From the NCBI GenBank assembly GCA_017615955.1, contig JAFZZD010000730.1, positions 1-5,157 of the forward strand: a stretch of 5,157 nucleotides of DNA, in the 5' to 3' direction. The first letter of the stretch is position 1. Each line of letters opens with the position of its first letter. The stretch comes from Victivallales bacterium. Its GTDB lineage: Bacteria; Verrucomicrobiota; Lentisphaeria; Oligosphaerales; Oligosphaeraceae. Positions 1-5,157 of the stretch are shown here, in pieces. The position numbers and the translations under genes were made by a program. The notes beneath the pieces were generated by a model. The model saw nothing but the letters and a program-made list of their open reading frames with translations, had not been told where the DNA came from and searched no databases.

Positions 1-1265
1 ACCGTCTTGCGGCATGTGACCTCATAGCCGCCATTGGCAATGGAGCCCCGGTCAGGCATATATGCATTGCGCCCATTGGTGTTGCTGCAAAGCAAGTTAT
101 ATTCAAACGGTCCGAATTTGCGCAATCTCAATGAGAAGATGGAGAACATCTCAAACGGGAATGGGCAGAGCGCCACTGGTCCAAAGGAAACAAGGGTCTG
201 CTCAAATTCAAATATTGGCTCCAAGGGCTTCTTCCAGGTCTCGATTGCAATCTTCGCCAGCTGGTAATCCACCGGCGGTTCCACTTCCTTGTCTGTCTGC
301 GCATCGTATTTCTGCAAGATTTCCTTTGCCTCATCCTCAGTCATTGGAATGGACTGGGGCAATTGAATGGTCACATTCTGGCAGTCCAAAGGCAAATCCT
401 TGCGGAATTCGCGGATATCATCCAGCAGCCTGAGTGCATCTGCCGCCGCGCGATAGCCCACCTCCTCTGCAGAGGCCTCTCCATCGCCGCCTCCCGCCGA
501 AAAGCCCTTGAAGGCAGGATATTCCAGCCAGCGGCTTGTCCTTGGACCCACATCGCCCAAAGCGCCATTAATAAAGATGACAGGCACCTTGTATCGATCG
601 GCGATGCGCTTTTTCATCACGCCACACCAGTCGCTGGAAATGGCAAACGAACCACCCATTGCAGTGTTATGCCCACTGCAGTGAACCATGATGCCAAGTA
701 TCTCCTTTGTTTCGCTGTCGATGAAGAGAGCGGTGGTCATATTGTCATCGTACATCAAATCGGGGTCGCCAATGAAGCCTGTAACTTTACCTTCTTCGTT
801 CATGCCGCGGCGTGAAATGCCAGTCTTTGTCTTTCCAGCGGAAAAGCCCATGCTGCATTCACGTGCTGCCAATTTTGCACGTTTCACCGCATCGGCAATC
901 AAGGGAGCCGCGTTCTTCGTGTATTCAACACCCTTGTTTTCTGGGTCCACAGCAACGCGACCAAGTGTGCGCATATATGTCGTATGCGGCGCAGAATGGG
1001 TATGAGAACAGCAAAGATTGACATTCTGCCCAGGAATCCCTGTGGCCTCGGTAATTGCAGCGCGAATGTACTGTGTCAATTCCCAGTCCACAAAGCACCA
1101 GTCCATGCCAATCACCGCAACTTCCTTGGCACCGTCGCTCAAATACATGGCAACCGCATTCAGCGGGGAATGCACGGATGTCGCAAGGCGCTCTGGCCGC
1201 CCATAGCCAGTCAAATATATCCCCAGTTCCGGTGTAACGTCACTTATCGCAAAACCAACCTTCAT
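1..1265 (-). CDS. Neutral/alkaline ceramidase-superfamily protein (partial, 3' end outside window)
   Basis: The frame is open from ATG at 1265 to the left edge: 421 codons with no stop or frameshift. I read it by reverse-complementing the sequence. The start MKVGFAISDVTP sits 7 nt after a good AAGGAG site. No signal peptide or membrane segment is seen, so a cytosolic location is likely. Family motifs occur in the usual order: SHTHSAP (residues 87-93, H88 and H90), HCSGHNT (195-201, H195), GALGDVGP (234-241), PFEMF (370-374, E372) and AYMP...GGYEV (401-415, Y402). In characterised neutral ceramidases the matching His, His, Glu and Tyr residues bind zinc, and a Ser in GDVSPN is the nucleophile. 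Here that hexapeptide is GDVGPR, with Gly240 in the Ser position. Bacterial relatives are usually annotated as neutral ceramidase, but the substrate of this branch is not known to me. Probably only a few tens of residues are missing at the C terminus. The family call is firm; ceramidase activity is doubtful. Confidence 0.88.
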   Translation of the reverse strand, partial: MKVGFAISDVTPELGIYLTGYGRPERLATSVHSPLNAVAMYLSDGAKEVAVIGMDWCFVDWELTQYIRAAITEATGIPGQNVNLCCSHTHSAPHTTYMRTLGRVAVDPENKGVEYTKNAAPLIADAVKRAKLAARECSMGFSAGKTKTGISRRGMNEEGKVTGFIGDPDLMYDDNMTTALFIDSETKEILGIMVHCSGHNTAMGGSFAISSDWCGVMKKRIADRYKVPVIFINGALGDVGPRTSRWLEYPAFKGFSAGGGDGEASAEEVGYRAAADALRLLDDIREFRKDLPLDCQNVTIQLPQSIPMTEDEAKEILQKYDAQTDKEVEPPVDYQLAKIAIETWKKPLEPIFEFEQTLVSFGPVALCPFPFEMFSIFSLRLRKFGPFEYNLLCSNTNGRNAYMPDRGSIANGGYEVTCRKT

Positions 1266-1272
1266 TTTTCAA

Positions 1273-1278
1273 CTCCTT
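1273..1278 (-). promoter_or_regulatory. Ribosome binding site of the ceramidase-like gene
   Basis: The minus strand reads AAGGAG, then TTGAAAA, then ATG, a near-ideal Shine-Dalgarno match with a 7-nt spacer. It fixes the start at 1265. It lies outside the palindromic element, so that element does not mask it unless its fold extends further. Confidence 0.85.
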
Positions 1279-1297
1279 TTATGCAAAACCAAAACAA

Positions 1298-1398
1298 GAG
1301 GTAATTGCAAAATTCCTGGCAAAACCTGCCTTTTCCGCTGGCTAAAGCCAGCGGCTACGATAGTTTGCGGAGTGGCGCAGGAGTTTTGAAATTGCCTC
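1298..1398. mobile_element. MITE-like 101-bp imperfect palindrome with a 4-bp flanking direct repeat
   Basis: The two ends are inverted copies. The left arm (1298-1318) begins GAGGTAATTGC. The right arm (1378-1398), read on the minus strand, begins GAGGCAATTTC. They match at 18 of 21 positions; the mismatches are at arm positions 5, 10 and 16. Directly outside both ends stands ACAA (1294-1297 and 1399-1402), as expected for a target-site duplication, though 4 bp can match by chance. A perfect 8-bp hairpin lies at the centre (1335-1354), with two weaker 4-bp stems beside it (1318-1330 and 1366-1379). No coding capacity is seen. The element fills most of the gap between the stop of the hydrolase gene (1423) and the start of the ceramidase-like gene (1265). 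In plus-sense RNA two of the three mismatches become G-U pairs. It could instead be an RNA structure affecting readthrough between the genes. The palindrome is seen; mobility is inferred. Confidence 0.55.
1335..1358 (-). repeat. REP-like hairpin headed by GTAG
   Basis: On the minus strand the tetranucleotide GTAG (1358-1355) is followed at once by CCGCTGGC, loop TTTA, and GCCAGCGG, a perfect 8-bp stem with a 4-nt loop. A GTAG or GGAG head beside a short GC-rich palindrome is the hallmark of REP sequences that are handled by REP-associated tyrosine transposases (RAYTs). An intergenic position just behind a gene also fits. It is not a standard intrinsic terminator: on the minus strand the stem is followed by AAAA, and on the plus strand by CTACG, so neither strand has a U tract. 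Only one copy is in this window, so repetitiveness is unproven. Confidence 0.55.
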
Positions 1399-1422
1399 AC
1401 AAGTCAAAATTAGTATTCACAA

Positions 1423-4400
1423 TCACTTCTTTTCAGGTGCGCCGGAGAGCACAAACTTGCGATAGCAGGAAGGATCCTTGCCGCCAGTCGTGCCGTTGGT
1501 CAAAGCCATGTTGAAGGCAGTGCTTCCAGTGGCGGATTCACGGTCGAATATGGCAAGATTGAAGCCAAAGACCGTGCCCTTTTCAGGCTTGAGGCCCAAT
1601 TCCTCCCAGGAAATGCGGAATTCCACAACCATGACATGCTCGCTCTTTTTATTAATGACAGGCGTCAGGTCGCTGCGGTCGCCGCGTTTCGCCTTGTCTG
1701 GATGCAGATGGCACCATGCCGCAGGCCCCTTTGCGGACTGGCCGAATGAAATGTCCAGGTCATCTGCGTCATAGCCGCGTGTCTTCAATTCGTCGCTCAA
1801 TGCATTGTTCAATGGATCAATGGAGATTTCGATTGCGTCCTGGTTCCATAGCATGCTGTCAGTCTTGGTAAAGAACCACTGGTCATCCGTGATCTCCGTA
1901 CCAATGTAGAAGAATTTCTCATCGTAGCCCAGGTATATCTTGGCGCTCAGGTCGTCCTTTCCAGTCCAGAGACCATTGGGGGCGGCATCCACGGGATGCA
2001 GGAAACTGGAATTGTCCATTAAGATTGGCTCGACGCCCTCGAATGACTTGAGCGAACCATCCAGCTTGACATCCTTCAGGAATCTGATTTCATGTCCCTT
2101 CAGCGCAACAGGGAAGGTGGTTTTCTTGCCATTGTATTCAAAGGTGAAGTTGGAGCTGTAGTTGACGCCTACCGCCTTCTTGAAGTGGAATGGGAATGTA
2201 TGCAGAGACTTGCTGTCCCCAACAGGCAACTCCACGTCCTTTGCACCTGCATCTGGATTGGAAATACGTATTTTCACATTGTCGCCCTTGAGATTTCTGA
2301 ACACGAGACGGACGTCCGTCGTGGAGGCGAACTGGTATTCCGCCGCAAATGCGGGCAACTGGTATTCGCCCTTCTTGAGACGGGCCAGGAAGGCTTTCTG
2401 GCTTTCGGACGACTCAATAAAAATTGGATAGCCGGAAAGACTGCCATTGAACTCGCATGGATTGCCCATGATGTCATAGCACACTGCGTCCTTTGGCAGA
2501 ACCAGGCTCGTCTCAACCACAGGCTCGCTGCTGCTCTGCCAGAGAGCCGTCATGATCTTGCCGTTCTTCTTGAATATGTAGCCCCATATCTCGGGCGATG
2601 GATGGAATTCCACGGCGTCCCTGGCGTTGCACAGCAGCCTGGCAATGGCGGCGGTGGAGGCAAGGATGGGGCGGGGATTGTTCTTCAGCCACATTCCCAT
2701 GTCGTAGTTCTTGCTTTCCTTCATTGCCACGCCATAATGGGGCACCCAGTACTGTATGCCCAGCGCCTTGGCTATGATCATTCCACGCTGGCTATTCGCC
2801 GCATTATCCTTCAGTGCCTGGTGGTCAAAGGGAATGGTGCTCACGTAGCCGTAGCCCTTTTCCGCAATGGCCAGCTCCTTGTCCCCCACCAGTTTGCGCA
2901 CATCCAGTATCTGCTCGCGGAAACCGCCCTTCTCCTCCGAAACGGGACGGAAGCCAGGGCCATATACATAAGGCGACACATACCAGTCAGGCGCAACTAT
3001 GTCCATATACTGCAATGTCTTTGGCAGAGCATACTTGAGATAGGCGTAACTGGGATAGTCAACACCGGCCACGCCCATGGACGCCACCTTAAGGTTCGGG
3101 TTGAATGCCTTCACCTCGTCATGCACAATCTGCAGGTTGCGGAAGAAGCAATCCTCGAAATATGGTGACAGCCTGCGCGTGAGGTTGATCTCACCCGAAA
3201 CCATCCAGGAAGGCATCTTGTTGCCATAATGCTGAAGACATGCGTGGACATAGTCCCGTGTCTGCTGGAAATATTCTTCGGTATAGCCATTTTTCATCAT
3301 GTCAGGCAGCTGCTTGTTCAGCCATGCCGGCAATGCCCAGCTGCTTCTTCCCGACAAGCTCAGATGCCCTCGCGGCACCATGCCGCACTTCTCCGCCTCC
3401 GCCAGCAACTTGTCTGGATAGGTGAAGTCATACTGCCCTGGCTTTGGCTCGCTCTTGTACCGGAGGACAGGCACGGTAATGGATCCATAGCCCAATGCAC
3501 GGGAAACGGAAAAGAATTCCACCGTGATGTAATGATGGCACATTTCAAAGAAGGGATCGGGAGCCTCCACCTTCTCTGCCACGATGAAGGCACCTGTACG
3601 TTCGCCATATTGCCCGCCAGTCAGATTGACCTTCACTATGTAGTACCCGTTCTTTTCAGGTGCCTTGAACGTGATTTTGCCCTTGTCATCCACCTTTCCA
3701 TCAAGGACCTTCTTGTTGTAGAAATCCAAGACGGTATAGTTCGCGGCCCTGCCCTGCTTGTCAAACACGCATTTGAATTCCACCTGTTCGCCTGGCAGGA
3801 AGACGCCGCCCAGCTTGACTGCCTCCACCACCTTGATTGGCGAAGGCTTGTGCACTGCCTCGGACTTTTGCTGAAGCACTTCAGGCACATTGCCCGCATA
3901 GATGCCCAGGTCATCGAACCACACGGTGCCCAAATTGTCAGGCTTGCCCTTGTAGTTGTTGGCGTTATGCACACGCAGCGCAAGAACCACGCGTATTGTG
4001 CCTTCAGGCAGCTTTACATTGCCGCCGCAAAGGAGCCAGTCATTCTCGGGCTTCTGCCAGCTGGTGCCCTTGATGAATTCCTTCAGCTTCTTGTTCTTAT
4101 CACCGTAGCATGACAAATGCATGCTGGCGCACCATCCACGCGGAATGCCAGTGGTCTTGATGCGCCCCGCAAAAGTCAACTCGGTTAGTCCAGCGGGCAA
4201 CTTGACCGTCTGCTGTATGTTCGCCACCTTGTCCGGCTCGCCAAGGATCTTCAGGGATTTCTGGCCGGAGGCGAAAACCGCCTCGTCAATCTGCCCCGTG
4301 ATCAGGCTCAGACGCGAAAAGGAATTCACCCAGCCTTCCATTCCCTCTTCAAACGAGGGATTCTTCAGCAGATTCTCATTGCCAAAAACACAAAATGACA

Positions 4401-4437
4401 AGACCGCAAAAACAAGCAAAAAACTTTTCTTCAACAT
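1423..4437 (-). CDS. Secreted multidomain glycoside hydrolase-like protein (clan GH-A-type barrel, C-terminal CBM9/DOMON-like domain)
   Basis: The product has 1004 residues, from ATG at 4437 to TGA at 1423-1425. This start gives a signal peptide (MLKK, hydrophobic core to about residue 18, possible cleavage after VFG19) and has TTGGAG upstream. The frame stays open further upstream, but only inside the neighbouring gene. Domains in order: galactose-binding/CBM4_9-like, about 20-182 (NLLKNPSFEEG...WFDDLGIY); Ig-like linker, about 200-290; TIM barrel, about 293-590; beta domain, about 595-690; a second beta region, 690-785; CBM9/DOMON-like, about 788-1000 (LDG, YLGYDEKFFYIGTEITDD, WNQDAIEISID). 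In the barrel, E416 in WMVSGEIN is the likely acid/base and E526 in LAIAEKGYG the likely nucleophile, at the places expected for strands 4 and 7 of clan GH-A retaining enzymes. The usual Asn before the acid/base Glu is Gly415. I cannot name a GH family or substrate. It is probably exported and acts on a polysaccharide or glycoconjugate. A degenerate, non-catalytic barrel cannot be excluded. Confidence 0.87.
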   Translation of the reverse strand: MLKKSFLLVFAVLSFCVFGNENLLKNPSFEEGMEGWVNSFSRLSLITGQIDEAVFASGQKSLKILGEPDKVANIQQTVKLPAGLTELTFAGRIKTTGIPRGWCASMHLSCYGDKNKKLKEFIKGTSWQKPENDWLLCGGNVKLPEGTIRVVLALRVHNANNYKGKPDNLGTVWFDDLGIYAGNVPEVLQQKSEAVHKPSPIKVVEAVKLGGVFLPGEQVEFKCVFDKQGRAANYTVLDFYNKKVLDGKVDDKGKITFKAPEKNGYYIVKVNLTGGQYGERTGAFIVAEKVEAPDPFFEMCHHYITVEFFSVSRALGYGSITVPVLRYKSEPKPGQYDFTYPDKLLAEAEKCGMVPRGHLSLSGRSSWALPAWLNKQLPDMMKNGYTEEYFQQTRDYVHACLQHYGNKMPSWMVSGEINLTRRLSPYFEDCFFRNLQIVHDEVKAFNPNLKVASMGVAGVDYPSYAYLKYALPKTLQYMDIVAPDWYVSPYVYGPGFRPVSEEKGGFREQILDVRKLVGDKELAIAEKGYGYVSTIPFDHQALKDNAANSQRGMIIAKALGIQYWVPHYGVAMKESKNYDMGMWLKNNPRPILASTAAIARLLCNARDAVEFHPSPEIWGYIFKKNGKIMTALWQSSSEPVVETSLVLPKDAVCYDIMGNPCEFNGSLSGYPIFIESSESQKAFLARLKKGEYQLPAFAAEYQFASTTDVRLVFRNLKGDNVKIRISNPDAGAKDVELPVGDSKSLHTFPFHFKKAVGVNYSSNFTFEYNGKKTTFPVALKGHEIRFLKDVKLDGSLKSFEGVEPILMDNSSFLHPVDAAPNGLWTGKDDLSAKIYLGYDEKFFYIGTEITDDQWFFTKTDSMLWNQDAIEISIDPLNNALSDELKTRGYDADDLDISFGQSAKGPAAWCHLHPDKAKRGDRSDLTPVINKKSEHVMVVEFRISWEELGLKPEKGTVFGFNLAIFDRESATGSTAFNMALTNGTTGGKDPSCYRKFVLSGAPEKK

Positions 4438-4448
4438 GACAGATATTT

Positions 4449-4454
4449 CTCCAA
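4449..4454 (-). promoter_or_regulatory. Ribosome binding site of the hydrolase gene
   Basis: The minus strand reads TTGGAG followed by an 11-nt spacer (AAATATCTGTC) and ATG at 4437. The spacer is somewhat long. The site lies wholly in the 34-nt gap after the pseudopilin stop and supports 4437 as the start over in-frame upstream ATGs, which lie inside the pseudopilin gene and would lack an N-terminal signal peptide. Confidence 0.65.
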
Positions 4455-4471
4455 TAGAAACAAAATAAGCA

Positions 4472-5157
4472 TTACCACAAACAAAGCGCTGCATTGATTC
4501 CGATTGCGCGTCCAGGCGGATTCTGGGCCTGGGCTTTCCAGCCGTTGCGCCAGGTCTCCTCAAACACACCAGGAGAATTGAAGCCCTCCACATGGTAGTC
4601 CATGAACAGGAAATTGCCATTTCGGTGCGCATTCAAATAAAAGCGGGGATTTGGAATGGTGCCGGAATATGCCTCTCTCACCTGGCTTACGGCACCGCCT
4701 TTGCTGTCAGCCCCGTAAGCAGTATAATCCTGTGCGCTGCTATAGCTGTCCCCCGCAAGAATTACCATTGAGAAATGATCGTACTGCCTGAGATCATACC
4801 AACGCCAATAGCTGTTGCTCGTTCCCGGCACGGCGGCCACTATCCCGCGGTTCACACCTGTCAATGCGCCTGACGTGATATGGCAGGCATTCAGGCCATA
4901 CGAGCACCTGGAGGGATTGGACCCAGTGATCTTGCCAAAGTTCTTAGGCCATTTCCATGGCCAGCGGCCAGGGCACACAAAACTGTCCTCGTAGATGTTA
5001 GCATACCCCTCGTAGAATGGTGTCCATGCGCTGAAGGACTTGAAGTCCCAGGGCAGCACGCCCTCGTAGTCGCTGTTGTAGAGAGCAAAGAACATTCCAA
5101 CTTGCTTCAGGTTGTTGGCGCAGGCAATGCTCCGTGCCTTGGTACGGGCGTTGGACA
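4472..5157 (-). CDS. Prepilin-like (type II secretion pseudopilin-type) protein, partial, 5' end outside window
   Basis: The frame is open from the right edge to TAA at 4472-4474, with 227 residues visible. The visible part begins SNARTKARSIACANNLKQVG, which in this family directly follows the N-terminal prepilin cleavage/methylation helix. That helix (typically FTLIELLVVIAIIAILA-like) is therefore just off the window, and about 35-45 residues are missing. Further marks are LYNSDYEGVLPW (25-36), FVCPG (59-63) paired with RCSYGLN (83-89), the SMVILAGDS strand (129-137), and NAHRNGNFLFMDYHVEG (175-191). The last is a variant of the H-x9-DG motif common in these PVC-group proteins: here there are 8 residues between H177 and D186, and Tyr replaces Gly. 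A short Trp-rich stretch, RWPWKWP (64-70), follows the first CP motif. The stop is 34 nt before the hydrolase start, so cotranscription is likely. Large families of such proteins occur in Lentisphaerota genomes; their exact role is unknown, with surface display or secretion inferred. Confidence 0.85.
   Translation of the reverse strand, partial: SNARTKARSIACANNLKQVGMFFALYNSDYEGVLPWDFKSFSAWTPFYEGYANIYEDSFVCPGRWPWKWPKNFGKITGSNPSRCSYGLNACHITSGALTGVNRGIVAAVPGTSNSYWRWYDLRQYDHFSMVILAGDSYSSAQDYTAYGADSKGGAVSQVREAYSGTIPNPRFYLNAHRNGNFLFMDYHVEGFNSPGVFEETWRNGWKAQAQNPPGRAIGINAALCLW

Noticed and set aside
363..815. Plus-strand open frame of 150 codons, and neighbouring frames in 1-1300
   Set aside because: They lie opposite the ceramidase-like gene, whose minus-strand reading carries all of the family motifs without a break.
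1335..1354. Rho-independent terminator for the hydrolase gene
   Set aside because: The stem is good, but the minus strand continues with AAAAGGC in place of a U tract; the plus strand also lacks one.
1380..1410. Sigma-70 promoter for the ceramidase-like gene (TTGACT on the minus strand near 1403-1408)
   Set aside because: No matching -10 box is found at 16-18 nt spacing, and the region that would hold it is part of the palindrome arm.
2092..3168. Plus-strand open frame of 358 codons
   Set aside because: It is fully antisense to the hydrolase gene. The translation is rich in His, Arg, Gln and Val with no recognisable domain, as expected from a codon-biased coding strand read in reverse.
3229..4113. 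Plus-strand open frame of 294 codons
   Set aside because: Antisense shadow of the N-terminal half of the hydrolase gene. It shows no family resemblance and no plausible start context.
4381..4437. Lipoprotein signal (lipobox) at Cys16 of the hydrolase
   Set aside because: The residues before Cys are L-S-F; Phe at -1 does not fit a lipobox, so an ordinary signal peptidase I site is more likely.
4438..4632. 65-residue N-terminal extension of the hydrolase frame, starting at 4632
   Set aside because: It overlaps the end of the pseudopilin gene in another frame, is Arg/Trp-rich and unlike a signal sequence, and would bury the clear signal peptide that starts at 4437.

Overview
The window carries three protein genes, all on the minus strand. 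In transcription order (right to left) they are: the 3' part of a prepilin-like (pseudopilin) protein gene at the right edge, a complete gene for a secreted multidomain glycoside-hydrolase-like protein of about 1004 residues, and a gene for a neutral-ceramidase-superfamily protein that runs off the left edge. The plus strand shows no believable gene. No rRNA, tRNA, CRISPR array or canonical rho-independent terminator was seen.

The gene content suggests a bacterium of the PVC superphylum, most likely Lentisphaerota (Victivallis-like) or a related verrucomicrobial or planctomycetal lineage. The reasons are the prepilin-like protein with the 'ARxKARxIxCxNNLKQxG' region, the CP...SYGxN motif and a degenerate H-x-D end motif placed beside a carbohydrate-active enzyme, plus the cytosolic ceramidase-like protein. 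This assignment comes from family knowledge and not from a database search.

Layout: 4472-5157 pseudopilin, open at its 5' end; 4438-4471 a 34-nt gap holding only a ribosome binding site; 1423-4437 the glycoside-hydrolase-like protein (signal peptide, galactose-binding-like domain, Ig-like linker, TIM barrel of clan GH-A type, beta domains, C-terminal CBM9/DOMON-like domain); 1266-1422 an intergenic region almost filled by a 101-bp imperfect palindrome; 1-1265 the ceramidase-like protein, open at its 3' end.

How they fit together (inference): the first two genes are close enough to be cotranscribed, which puts a surface or secretion-related pseudopilin with an exported polysaccharide- or glycoconjugate-degrading enzyme. 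The third gene has its own strong ribosome binding site and may be read through the palindromic element or transcribed separately. The most notable item is that element. It has 21-bp arms matching at 18 positions, a flanking 4-bp direct repeat ACAA, and a perfect GTAG-headed hairpin at its centre, which combines traits of a MITE and of a REP sequence. The ceramidase-like protein keeps the metal-site motifs but has Gly where characterised neutral ceramidases have the catalytic Ser, so its true reaction is open.
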